NCBI GenBank assembly: GCA_964036045.1
Contig: OZ038387.1
Coordinates: 16,701,420-16,765,419, forward strand
Length of the DNA stretch: 64,000 nucleotides
Direction: 5' to 3'
From: Eutreptiella sp. 'Long Island Sound 2002'
Lineage: Eukaryota > Euglenozoa > Euglenophyceae > Eutreptiales > Eutreptiaceae
In this document: positions 46,046-56,045 of the stretch, piece by piece
Numbering within the stretch: the stretch's first letter is position 1
Layout of the letters: each line of letters starts with the position of its first letter
Notes under the pieces: generated by a model
Seen by the model: the letters and a program-made list of their open reading frames with translations, nothing else
What the model was told of the DNA's origin: nothing
The model's database searches: none
Position numbers and translations under genes: made by a program

Positions 46046-46341
46046 CCCCTTTGTCTAAGGTACGGTCGTGTCTAAGCTGCAGCGTGCGTAGGGACCGTAT
46101 TAACATTTGGGACTATTTGGGACCTGATGTAATTCGGTACCAAATGTAGTGCAGCCACATAAAACATGGTATGGTGACGAATTTGCCAGTTACATAGACA
46201 CATGGACACGTTTTTTGTGAGCGTTTGCCCACTTGAACCCACATAGCTCTGATATTGAGTCACTCACATGTGGTTGTCTAAGCTTCCGTAGGCATAGGGA
46301 CCGTATTAATTTGGGACTTTTCCGGAGCTTAGACAAGGGGG
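46046..46341. mobile_element. MITE-like element with 20-bp terminal inverted repeats
   Basis: CCCCTTTGTCTAAGGTACGG (46,046-46,065) and the reverse complement of 46,322-46,341 agree at 17 of 20 positions. Inside, a CTAAGCT...GGGACCGTATTAA unit occurs twice in direct orientation (about 46,072 and 46,277). No ORF. The 296-bp length and inverted ends fit a non-autonomous DNA transposon; the superfamily is not identifiable. Confidence 0.65.
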
Positions 46342-46599
46342 GGGTACTTCGAATTCTAACTGTTCATCCACAGGATTCCACGTACATGTATTGACGTACG
46401 AAGCTGTACAGAGCCTCTCAAAGACTGAGGAACTGTTGCACTGTGAATCATGATTGGCCCCTGGACAAGCTTGTTGAGGTGTCAGTGCGACAAGGAGAGC
46501 AATTGGTTGACATGCATTTTGCATTTTTACAACGCATGACAGGGTAGCCAGCGATTTGCAGCAAGGTGTCAGTTGACATCACAGTTGGAGTCTGTTCAC

Positions 46600-46806
46600 A
46601 GCCAATCCCTTCCTCCCTCTCTCCCTCCACCTCTTCTCCTCCTTCTCTTCCTTGGTTCCGCTCTTTTGCTCCCTCTCTGCGTCTAGCCATCTGTGCGTAG
46701 TCCGTTCCTCCCTCTTTCCTTCCATCACCACCCTGGGCTCGAGCAGTGTTCAAGTCTTTGACCGATTCCTGGCCTCCTGTGTAGCTTTCTTTCATTTTTT
46801 TTTGGC
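46600..46806 (+). promoter_or_regulatory. Pyrimidine-rich leader upstream of the SPFH gene
   Basis: A strongly CT-biased stretch (CCTCCCTCTCTCCCTCC and similar) followed by TTTCTTTC and a T run just before the ATG at 46,810. It could be a core promoter/leader or contain an acceptor for leader trans-splicing (TGTAG at about 46,783); the sequence alone cannot decide. Confidence 0.3.
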
Positions 46807-46809
46807 ATC

Positions 46810-47478
46810 ATGGAACCCACAATTATGCCCCCTGCCTACCCAATGCAGCCGCCGCCCGCGATGACCGACGAGGACCAATTTCTGGAACTTCTGCCGACCG
46901 AGTTGAAGCAGTTCCTGCAGAGACCAACGGGGGAGCCCCTGCCCATCAGGGACCAGGAGTTTGGCTGCATGGATTCTCTCTTTCGGCCTGTGCTCATCAC
47001 AGCCCTGGCGCCCTATGCCCTGAGTAAAATGACGCTGGTCCAGGAGGGTGAGCTGGCTCTGGTCTGGAATGGATCCGAACCCTGTGTCTACGGCCCCGGA
47101 CGGCACTTCTTCCTCAGCCCCACGACGCGTGTGGCCTCCGTTGTGCCCCTCACGAACAAGGTCATTCAGCACGGGCCCATTCATATCATCCGCGTCTGCG
47201 TCGGCGAGATCGGGCACGGGATCAATACTATGACGGGCCGCCCGGTCCTGCTGACACACGGCGAGCACTACATCAACTCCCCGACGTTTGTGTTTATTGG
47301 TCTGGTCAATTGCTCTGGGGAGGACATTCTCTTCCACCCCTACCGCCTCATTAGGGTCAGTACCGGCAGCACGGGGTTCATGTACCGGCAGGGCGTGCTT
47401 CAAATCCTGGACACTGGGAAGGTGCATCTCGTCAACCCCACCGACAAGTGGGGAGGGTTTCTGTCGCTGCAGCAGCAG
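46810..47478 (+). CDS. SPFH/band-7 domain protein, exon 1
   Basis: 223 codons from the ATG in CATCATGGAA to a canonical donor GCAG|GTAAGT, phase 0. After a Pro-rich N-terminus (PPAYPMQPPPAM) and a helical entry, residues about 75-223 show a beta-rich start (LVQEGELALVWNG, GPGRHFFLSPTTR, GINTMTGRPVLLTHGEHYIN) that leads into the SPFH fold in exon 2. SPFH (stomatin/prohibitin/flotillin/HflK) proteins scaffold membrane microdomains as oligomers. There is no clear N-terminal transmembrane helix, so membrane attachment would be peripheral or by modification. The assembled protein is 535 residues. Confidence 0.85.
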
Positions 47479-48457
47479 GTAAGTTCAGCCTCTTTCTTGC
47501 GTAACAAAAGGAGGCGGGCCGAGAGCGTTGCTGCTCCGGGTCCACTGCGCTGGGCAAACTGTCAGGCCTAGACGCTCCCGAGTGGTTATCCAAGTCCTGC
47601 CCGCTTTGGGGTGCTCTCTATGGGGAGCTTCTTCTTTGTTATTTGCTGTTCAGATAATTTACTATCTTTCCAGCCCGCAGCATTGTGTAGTGTAACATGC
47701 AAGTGGCGCAGGTAGATCAGTCAGGTAGATCAGAGGTTCTCTAAGTAGTGACTGAAATCTGGGGCATTTGCCAAAGAGGAGCACGCCGGGCACCCCCAGG
47801 GCAGGACTCGACTCCTGGTCTGCAGAAGTGGAGTCCCCTAGAGATCAGGCTGGTGGGCAAGGGCTGGAAACAACACGTCTTGCCATCAGCAATGGGAGGG
47901 AGATCTGCAGCAATTTCCGATACTATGGATCATCCAGGCAGCACATCTTCAAGAGGATGGCGGGTACAATGAAACATGTGGCCAAATCTATGGATACCGA
48001 CGGGTGGCGACACCATTTTACTAGTGGTGTTTGTGGAAACCGCTGCGAGTCGACAAAGGATGGATTAATTGGCTCGTCTCACCATGAGTCAAATGTAAGT
48101 ATTTGAGGCCAAGTTGGGGGGCAACAAGAATTCAACTTAGGGACAGGCAGCTGAATCACCTCTACATGTGCTGATCAAGATTCACGGAATGTAATGAAAA
48201 TAGAATTTTCAAAAAAGAAATATTGTTTTACTCAGTTTCCAAATTGGTTATCATGTTTTACTCAATTTTATTTATCTTGGGGGTTTCACTCAATTTCAAC
48301 ACTGAGTAGAAAAATACATTCTACCCAATTTCTGAATTAAAGAAAAAAATTTCAACAAAAAAGAACATGATTTTACTCATTTTTCTACTCGGCAACACTA
48401 TCTATTTTGCTACATCTCTGCGCTTTGGGGGGGTGCCTTAAGCGCAGTGCGCGCGTA

Positions 48458-48510
48458 GTGCAACTATTTGGGCGTCTGGCCGTGCTGGAGACCCATGCTT
48501 TGAGATACTT
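48458..48510. repeat. Dispersed repeat family A (copy 2)
   Basis: GTGCAACTATTTGGGCGTCT...CCATGCTTTGAGATAC matches 14,187-14,240. A GCGCGCGCAGGGCATCTTTT motif nearby (48,675) parallels the one beside copy 1. Confidence 0.6.
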
Positions 48511-48804
48511 TTTTTTGGGGGCATCATTGTTGCCCCGTTGCGTAGGCTTTGATGCTTTTTCCACATTGGGGATATGGCATTTTTGCATTTTCACCCAATT
48601 TCACCCATTTCCACCCTTTTTCACACTTTTTTTTCTCACCTCCACCACATCCACTCTTTCCTAGGAGGGAGTGTTAGGCGCGCGCAGGGCATCTTTTTGG
48701 GCTATTTCCGATCCCTACCCCTATGGGATCCCCAAGAAGGCGGCGGTTATGAGGGGTGACGTAGCCAACCTTCCGGTGCTTTTGAGGAAACCGGGCCAAT
48801 TATC

Positions 48805-49550
48805 CAATCCACGCTTTGTTGTGTGGCCCCTTGAGTTGGGTTTAGGGACTCTCAATCCACGCTTTGTTGCGTGGCCCCTTGAGTTGGGGTTAGGGACTCG
48901 CAATCCACGCTTTGTGGCGTGGCCCCTTGACTTGGGGTTGGGGACTCGCAATCCACGCTTTGTGGCGTGGCCCCTTGAGTTGGGGTTGGGGACTCTCAAT
49001 CCACGCTTTGTTGTGTGGCCCCTTGAGTTGGGGTTGGGGACTCGCAATCCACGCTTTGTGGCGTGGCCCCTTGAGTTGGGGTTAGGGACTCGCAATCCAC
49101 GCTTTGTTGTGTGGCCCCTTGAGTTGGGGTTAGGGACTCGCAATCCACGCTTTGTTGTGTGGCCCCTCGAGTTGGGGTCAGGGACTCGCAATCCACGCTT
49201 TGTGGCGTGGCCCCTTGACTTGGGGTTGGGGACTCGCAATCCACGCTTTGTGGCGTGGCCCCTTGAGTTGGGGTTGGGGACTCTCAATCCACGCTTTGTT
49301 GTGTGGCCCCTTGAGTTGGGGTTAGGGACTCGCAATCCACGCTTTGTGGCGTGGCCCCTCGAGTTGGGGTTAGGGACTCGCAATCCACGCTTTGTTGTGT
49401 GGCCCCTTGAGTTGGGGTTAGGGACTCGCAATCCACGCTTTGTTGTGTGGCCCCTTGAGTTGGGGTTAGGGACTCGCAATCCACGCTTTGTGGCGTGGCC
49501 CCTTGAGTTGGGGTTAGGGACTCGCAATCCACGCTTTATTGTGTGGCCCC
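48805..49550. repeat. 48-bp tandem array, about 15.5 units, with 288-bp higher-order repeat
   Basis: Units begin CAATCCACGC and run to GGGACTCG or GGGACTCT. The unit is 48 bp, a multiple of three, so ORFs stay open on both strands (plus: NPRFVVWPLELGLGTR). Unit variants (TTGTG or TGGCG at one site) follow an order in which units 3-8 (48,901-49,188) and 9-14 (49,189-49,476) have the same sequence of variants. Each unit has potential stems CCACGC...GYGTGG and CCCC...GGGG. Protein coding is not supported because the array lies in an intron and its flanks are not coding. Confidence 0.9.
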
Positions 49551-50184
49551 CCCTGGGACCCTACGACAATATGGGTTATATAGCGTTTTTTGATCACTCT
49601 TCTCTTTGGTTTAACTTTTGTGTCCTTCCCAATCTGCGGCCGTGTGATGGCGGGGGCTGTGGAGCCTGCTTGAACCTTCACCTTTTTTGGGGACCCCGAG
49701 ATGGCAAGGGTTATGTAGCCTTTTTGTTTCCTTCCCTCTTTGGGGACCGTGCAGCGGCATTCATTATGCAGCTTTTCGGTTTTCTCCCCAATCTGTGCAT
49801 CCCAAGGTGGCAGGGGTGGTGCAGCTAGTGAATAAGTTCACAATTCACATTTGTTACTGCACTTGATGTGGGTTGAAGATTTTTGGTGCTTTTGGTAGAC
49901 TTGCTTTTGCAATAGCACCCCTCTACTCCACCTTCATAAAGCAAGAGGGTTATGTGGGCTCCCATCCGGCCTGCCCTCTAATATTGCATTGTGTTTTGTC
50001 TGGATGCCTTGTCAATTGACATCGTAGGGCTACCGTAGGATAGATTTTGGTTGTTGTTTGAAATGGCACTGGCTACTATATTCTGTAGCAGTTCTACGAA
50101 TGCCGGTATAATTGAGGCCACACCTATGCATTGGGCCATGGCATGGTTGTGCCCCACGCCCAATTTACAACCCTCCTTGAGTCT

Positions 50185-50290
50185 TGTGACGGTTGTGGTC
50201 ACACGCCCCACACACTGTGCCCGGAATGTTTTTCTCTTCATCGTGCCATCCATGCTTCTGATTTGTGTCCGTCGGAGGTGTGCGTAAGAT
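50185..50290 (+). pseudogene. Short Cys/His cluster fragment
   Basis: One plus-strand frame reads CDGCGHTPHTLCPECFSLHR followed by AIH and a later Cys, a compact C-x2-C-x8-C-x2-C pattern similar to transposon zinc fingers. No extended ORF surrounds it. Confidence 0.2.
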
Positions 50291-50429
50291 TGTACTAATG
50301 TGTAAACATCTGCTGCATTGGTGCATTTGAAGTGGTGATGGCAGAATCACCTACAGAATCACCTACAACAGTTGCCAAGCCTCCTTTGATTGCTGAAATC
50401 CAGCCAAAGGTGTTGTTGATTTGTGGCAA

Positions 50430-50815
50430 GGAATCACCTCGAAAAGAGGTTGTTAGATCAAGCGCAGGCACGAGCGTCGTTTACCCCTCCCTTTTTGGGG
50501 GTCGTTCGCATAGCATACCCCGATGTATGGTTTCTGACGTCTAACCCCTTGTAAAATCATCATTTTAGGACCAAAAATGATCCCCGAATGTTTTTTTTTG
50601 GATTTTGACCCCCGTATCCCCCCGCACCTGGGTACCCTTTTTTTTGGGGGGGGGTTCAAATCACCTCGCAGAGGTTGTTAGATCAAAGCCAAGCAGGCGT
50701 ATACAGGGGAAAACGCCACATACCCCCCATTTTGGGCCTTTTTGGGCCTATTCGTGTACCCTACCCCAATGGGTTGAATTGTTAGTTTAACCCCTTGTAA
50801 AATCATTATTTTGTC
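50430..50815 (+). repeat. Dispersed repeat family B (copies 2 and 3)
   Basis: Two direct copies, about 50,430-50,565 and 50,650-50,815. Both run from CACCTCG...GAGGTTGTTAGATCAA to TTAACCCCTTGTAAAATCAT or a close variant. Copy 1 at 15,125-15,285 is inverted. Confidence 0.75.
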
Positions 50816-51299
50816 CAATAAACATATCTCCCAATGAGCTTTTGGTCCGGACCCCCAGACCCCCCCCACTTGACAGCCACTTATTTGAGAACTGGTGGTC
50901 GCTGCGGGTGAGGCGAATGGCTCGTTGTGGGTCTGCGTCTCGCTTAGTTCGTTAGCTGCGATACACTATCAGCCCGCCCCACAGTGGCAAGTGGAGGCGG
51001 TGGGGCGAACTCCACTGTTTGTGGGGGAGCGTGTCCAGAACAGCGCACTTGCCACCACACTGTGATCACCGGGTGCCCCACACTCTGTCGTTCCATCCTC
51101 CGTTGGTTCCTCTACTTCGCTTCCAGTTCGTGTTCCTGCTCCCTCCTGACCCGCCCTGCCCTGCCCCCTTGCCTGTGCCCCACCCTACCCGACCTGCCCC
51201 CGGTGTGCACCAGGGAGAGGCACCCAGGCCCCGCCGTGAGCGGGGTGTCGGCCGCCGGGAGCGGCCCAGCTAGGGTACGGGTTGGGAGGTGCATGCATG

Positions 51300-52165
51300 C
51301 CCTGCCAAGGTGATTTCAGCGACCCAGCTGCTGACGCAGCCCATGCGACAACGGTGGCTTCCAAAGAGTGCAAGTATAGCACTCTGGGCGTTGGGGGATG
51401 TAGCCCCGCCAGCCCCAGGTGCTCCGAGAGCGCCACCAACGGCGCCACCTGCAGCCCGGTGGCTGCCAATAACTGCACGAATGGCGCTCTGGGCGCCGAG
51501 GGATGCATCCCCACCAGCCCCAGGTGCCCTAAGAGCACCGCCATCGGTGCCGCTTGCAGCGCGGTGGCTGCCAAAGAGTGCAAATATAGCACCCTGGGCG
51601 CTCAAAGATGTATCCCTGGCAGCTCCAGGCGCCCCGAGAGCGCCACTGGCGGCGCTACCTGCAGCTCGGTGGCTGCTAGGAACTGCATGAATGGCGCTCT
51701 GGGTGCTGGGGGATGCATCCCCATCAGCCCCTAGTGCCCTGAGAGCGCCGCCATCGGCGCCACTGAAAGCGCGGAGGCCGCCAAGGGGTGCAGGCACGGC
51801 GGTCGAGGCGCAGGGGGATGTGTCCCTGCCAGCCACATGTGCCCTGGGTGCGCCACTGACGGAGGGGCTGAAGCCCCCAGAGTGCCTAGGGACGTCGTGC
51901 CCCTCCACGGCGCCCACCTGGGCTATGGCCGTATAGACAACCTCCGGGTGGGGGCGCAGGTCAGCCCCCGGGCACCCCAAGGCCATGTGCACCCGCGTTT
52001 GCACAATGTCTGCGCCATATGCAGCCCGCTGGCTCCAACACAGAGCAGCTGCGCCCAGCCCCGCAGCCCTCTCTGCTGCCACATCGTCGGCGTCTATGAG
52101 GTCGGCCCATGACCCCGCACCGGGCAGAGCGTGTGGGGCCAGGGTGCTGGGGGATGCATCCTCTC
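51300..52165. repeat. 105-bp tandem array with alternating A/B units
   Basis: The landmark CTGGGCG recurs at 51,384, 51,489, 51,594 and (as CTGGGTG) 51,699, exactly 105 bases apart, with decayed units continuing to about 52,165. Odd units carry GTGCAAGTATAGCACTCTGG-type sequence and even units CTGCACGAATGGCGCTCTGG, so the true period is 210 bp. 105 is a multiple of three. The minus strand reads 35-residue units containing GALGAPGAGG and FGSHRAAG, and the plus strand Cys-rich units. Whether either is expressed is unknown. Confidence 0.85.
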
Positions 52166-52179
52166 CACCCCCCGGCGTC

Positions 52180-52752
52180 CTAGAAGCCCCCTAACGGCTG
52201 CCCAAGAAACCGGCAGCCAGTGCGGCCGCTACCTTGGCGGCGTAGGGCCGCCGCTGCGCGATGCTGGCGGCGGCTTGCGGTCGTCGGCACCATCGTTGCT
52301 GCCAGGACAGCCGTCACCGCGGGGGGCAGAGAAGGCCAGCTGGCGCCCCCCTCCTTCTGCAGGGCACCCTGACATACCTGACCGGCTGCGGGCGGCGGCG
52401 GCAGCGCCTGCGCCGCCACATCGTTGATTCCCCCATGGGGGTGCAAGACCGCCCCCCGGTACCCCAAGATGCCCAGGGGGTCCGTCCCCGGGCAAGCGAG
52501 GTACACGTCCTCGTCGACGCCCCGCTTGGCATCGTAAGTGGCGAGCGTCCAACCCGGCATGAGCGAGAAGGGTCTACCCCCCTTCAAGAGCCAACCCCCC
52601 GCAGTGACCTCCAAGTCGGTGATGTAACGAAACGGTGCCAGGAGAGCTCCCCCCTTCATGGGGGCCCCCCGCGGCAGAGACATGGTGATTGCGGCGTGGC
52701 TAAGACCGCCTCGCCACGTGCAAGCGCACAATAAGAGGTTTGAAAAACACAC
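52180..52752 (-). CDS. Unrecognised GC-rich antisense ORF inside the SPFH intron
   Basis: 190 codons on the minus strand. The first 110 residues look ordered (FRYITDLEVTAGGWLL, then MPGWTLATYDAKRGVDEDVY and GGINDVAAQA) and the rest is Ala/Arg-rich. It lies upstream, in minus orientation, of the 105-bp array whose minus-strand frame is also open to 51,270, so the two could form one gene with a repeat domain. I do not recognise a family; a captured or mobile gene, or GC-driven open frame, are both possible. Confidence 0.3.
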   Translation of the reverse strand: MCFSNLLLCACTWRGGLSHAAITMSLPRGAPMKGGALLAPFRYITDLEVTAGGWLLKGGRPFSLMPGWTLATYDAKRGVDEDVYLACPGTDPLGILGYRGAVLHPHGGINDVAAQALPPPPAAGQVCQGALQKEGGASWPSLPPAVTAVLAATMVPTTASRRQHRAAAALRRQGSGRTGCRFLGQPLGGF

Positions 52753-53026
52753 AAAGAGGGTCTAAAACATGCTTTACATGGGATATTTCATCATTGTGAG
52801 TGGTCACAATATCATAAAAAAATTGTAAAAATTTCCATTTTTGACCTATAGAGGCTGGAAAACTGCTTCAGCAGTTCATGCACACACCAAATGGCATTGA
52901 ACCACCTACAAACAGCAATTTTGAAGCTTTTGGGGGGCCTCTGGCTTGGGCCAGATGGCCCCAATGGCCACTATGTGGGTCCCCATGGGCGCTCAAGTAC
53001 CCTTATTGTGCCCTCCACCTCATTAG

Positions 53027-53437
53027 GTGATCAGCCTTGGGGAGCGGGAGTATGACAACTGCGATTACGTTCCACTTCACATCAAGGCCGACGTGTTTTA
53101 TGAGATCCGGGACCCACAAAAGGCCATCACACGCATCAGTGGGTCCGCTCAGGACATTGCGAGGTATGTGGAAGAGTGTGCCCTTGCCACGCTTGGAAGC
53201 ATCATCCGGGGTACCAGCTTGGCTGATATCGCCACCAGCATGCAGCACAGCTTTGCGCCAGAGAAGGAGGCATCGGGAACGCCTGCGGGCTCTGAAGCGG
53301 CCCCTCGACCCCCTCCGACAGCCCCCGACTTTCAGGCCAGTGTGCACGACCAGTTCATGGCGGCCCTTGCCAACCACATGTACGAGGACTTTGGAGTGCA
53401 AATGAACAACATCCGGATCGAGTCCTTAGCATTGCAG
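53027..53437 (+). CDS. SPFH/band-7 domain protein, exon 2
   Basis: 137 codons, phase 0 at both ends (TTAG|GTGATC; TTGCAG|GTCACG). Encodes the core of the SPFH fold: YVPLHIKADVFYEIRDPQKA, then a helix (DIARYVEECALATLGSIIRG, TSLADIATS) and a Pro-rich loop insertion (GTPAGSEAAPRPPPTAP), ending in the strand NNIRIESLALQ that precedes the coiled coil in this family. The Pro-rich loop is unusual for the domain. Confidence 0.9.
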
Positions 53438-54148
53438 GTCACGTTGTTCCCATTTGACAAGCCCGATTTCCCCAATGCATTTGCCACGCAAACTTCGGGA
53501 GGTTCAGGAACAAACACAAGGTGAAGGTGTTGTGCAGTTGTTTCACCATTTTGGCCCCGATGTCTGCATTGGCTGCCGCGTGGGGGCTTGGCATGTCACT
53601 GTTACTCGCCGGCAGTGATGCCCTGGACTTTTATTGTAGCAGCCGCGCCGCCTCAAACGTGCCCGGACGGGCACTGAATGTCGTGACGCCTGCCGGTTTT
53701 CGGTCTTGACGGTTCTGCTGATGATATTGGAAGGCTTCTTCGAAGCAATTCCCGAAGTGGGCCCGCCAGAGGCATTGGCAACACAGGGCCACGACATCCT
53801 GAAGGGTCTAGCTTTGTCGTCTTTGGAAAACAGTTCTGACAGTGCGATTTTTGACGATGTTTGTGCTGCGGTGGGACGTGCACTGTGTGCTGTCCGCAAA
53901 TGCGGCATATTTGCACCTCCCAACCCGAAGTAAAAGCATAATGAAGTGAGCATAGGCAACTGGAATTGCACTGCGGCGGTGTGTGTGGGTTGGTGGCGGA
54001 GAGTGAGTCCGCGGACTGGGATCGGATTGACTCGGCATGGCAAGCGGAGGAGGTGTGCGCTTGGCCTTACCAGATGGCATGCCCCCCGCCCTTTGCGCAC
54101 CAATCGCTTTTGCGCAACGATCTCTCGACGGCCTCTCCGTCTCACCAG
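53438..54148 (+). other. Intron 2 of the SPFH gene
   Basis: 711 bases, phase 0, CAGG at both junctions (donor TTGCAG|GTCACG, acceptor TCACCAG|GACAAG). Joining gives SLALQDKKMRLQLSEQ, the expected strand-to-coiled-coil transition. No gene inside. Confidence 0.85.
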
Positions 54149-54676
54149 GACAAGAAAATGCGCCTGCAGTTGTCGGAGCAGGCGGCCACCAGCGTGCAGA
54201 ACAATTCAGCGCTGAAGAACATGGAAAACCGTCGGCGATTGCAACAGGCTGAGATTGAGCTTCTCACGTCGAAGCAAGCGGGGGAAATCCGGGCCCAGAA
54301 AGGGGCCGAGAGGGTGGAGGTGGAGCTTGAGTCGGAGAACAAGTTGTGCCGGGCCGAGAACAATGCAAAGGTGGTTGGCATCGAGGCCGCAGCGGAGGCG
54401 AAGGCCCTGGAGATCAGAGTGGAGACTGAGGCCCGAAATCTGGAACGATTGGGGAGGGCCAAGGCCGAGGCCGCTGCTTTGGCCATCAAATTGAAGGGAG
54501 AGGCCGAGGCAGAAAGCGCCCAGCTTCTCGAGAAGACCACCTTGGGCCCGAAACTGGCCCTGGCGAACGTGCAGGCCACGGCCGTCCAGGGGATCCAGAA
54601 GATGCTGTACCTCCCCAACACCGAGCTCCCCAATCTTTTGACGACCCTCAACGTCATGAAGGCCGCTCAAGAATAG
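54149..54676 (+). CDS. SPFH/band-7 domain protein, exon 3 (coiled coil and C-terminus)
   Basis: 175 codons and TAG. A long Glu/Ala-rich helical segment (IELLTSKQAGEIRAQKGAER; AAEAKALEIRVETEARNLER; KAEAAALAIKLKGEAEAESA) typical of flotillin/prohibitin-like proteins, where it drives oligomerisation. The end is NLLTTLNVMKAAQE. The repeated EA-rich pattern resembles flotillin rather than prohibitin, but the protein may belong to a protist-specific subfamily. Confidence 0.92.
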   Translation, partial: DKKMRLQLSEQAATSVQNNSALKNMENRRRLQQAEIELLTSKQAGEIRAQKGAERVEVELESENKLCRAENNAKVVGIEAAAEAKALEIRVETEARNLERLGRAKAEAAALAIKLKGEAEAESAQLLEKTTLGPKLALANVQATAVQGIQKMLYLPNTELPNLLTTLNVMKAAQE

Positions 54677-55751
54677 CATGGCCCCTTCATGAACGGTCCA
54701 TTCCCCTCTGCCAAGAGGTCCGTAGGTGCTCCTGACGCCCGAGCTTAGGGTATCGGGTTTGAGCCCTCGGAATTACGAACGCACGGCTGTCCTCGGCCCC
54801 CGCATGTCGGCGTGAGGGGTACAGGGTGCCTTTACGCTGACGTCCGGAGATCGTCGGGCAGCCTCACCTCAGATCCCCTTGGCTTCTGTTGAAGGGGTGC
54901 CTCGTGGACGCTTGTCTGGCCCTGTCGCGCATGGGTGGTGAGGCCAAACAACGTCAGCCTGCCCTCCACTTTGTTTGTGGTGCACAGAGCGATGGTCCCC
55001 CGGCCCACTCTCTGCCGGACGGGACCACGTTTCCGAACCGCAAATCGACCAGACCCAACTGCATGCCCCTGACTCTGCCCCTCCCTCTGCCCTGGGTCAT
55101 GCTCCTGTGCCCCCTCCCATGCCCACCCGCCTGCCCATGCTCGTGCGCATGCTTGCGCAGCCACCGATGCACGTGCCCATAGCCATGCTCATGCCCACCC
55201 CCCTGCTCACCCCGACAAGCAAATTTCTCGAAACACACCTGTGGGGCTGGTTTTTTTCAAGGTAACAGTGGCAGCCCGACGAAGGGGGGTGGCGCTTTTT
55301 TTTTCGTCGACCGAAAGGCGCCCATGGTACCGGTGATGAGGCTTTCTTGTGTTGCTGACTTGCGCCTGTTCCCAACACGTTTCCATCATGGGGTGGGAGT
55401 GGGGCAGAAGATGGCCTAAAGCATAAAACGTGCACCAGTACCTGCAGAACAGACCACATGTGCAGAGTGCAGCAATATACACACATGTGCCTGTGTCCTG
55501 AGACCTGAGGGCAAAAAGTGTGTTAGAAATGTATGGTCAGGCTCTATATGTCAGAATTTATTCTGTCAGATCGCTGAAAACGTGAGGCAGGGCAGTCTAC
55601 AGGGTTGCCTCCGTTTGGCAACGATATGGTTTGGAATCAGGAGGGACCCATGTAAGGACCCAGTCAGGGATCTCATCTGTTTGGATTTGAAGGGACACTG
55701 AAGCATGTTCAGTACAAAGGAAGGGTCCATGCAGTCTGTCAATACAGGCAA

Positions 55752-56045
55752 TCAGGCAAGATGAAGTCGAATGCGGATTTCTGGGTAATCAGGCCATTTG
55801 TGCCTTAGTCTGGAGATGGCACATCCACCAACACCAACAATTACCTTGATCTTCATCCTCCACGGCACACATCCATCAGTAAAGTTTGGTCGTTCTGAAG
55901 CCAGATTGCAAGGCCTCGCAATCAAAAATGTGGACAAGCAGGCCAGAGTACCCACAAAAATCATGTTTGATTGCGAAGCCTCGCATTCCTGGATGATATT
56001 GTCACCTTTTTGTATCATAATCACCTTTGCTCGACGAAACCGCAT
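55752..56045 (-). pseudogene. Possible RNase H-like retroelement fragment
   Basis: On the minus strand RPNFTDGCVPWRMKIKV followed by GVGGCAISR resembles the first two strands of type I RNase H (TDG plus a glycine-rich second strand). The expected ELxAL helix does not follow in any frame that I can see, so the call is weak. Confidence 0.25.

Larger units (their letters stand above)
47479..53026 (+). other. Intron 1 of the SPFH gene (5.5 kb, repeat-filled)
   Basis: GT...AG, phase 0, with AGGT at both junctions (GCAG|GTAAGT; TTAG|GTGATC). It contains repeat A copy 2, the 48-bp array, two repeat B copies, the 105-bp array and a GC-rich antisense ORF, each listed separately. The last 270 bases are unremarkable mixed sequence. 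Confidence 0.8.

Noticed and set aside
48805-49550. CRISPR-like array
   Set aside because: Regular spacing and hairpins look similar at first, but there are no unique spacers, the units are contiguous, and the setting is eukaryotic.
48671-49828. 385-codon ORF and its 268-codon antisense partner
   Set aside because: Both are produced by the 48-bp array whose unit length is divisible by three; they lie in an intron and have no coding flanks.
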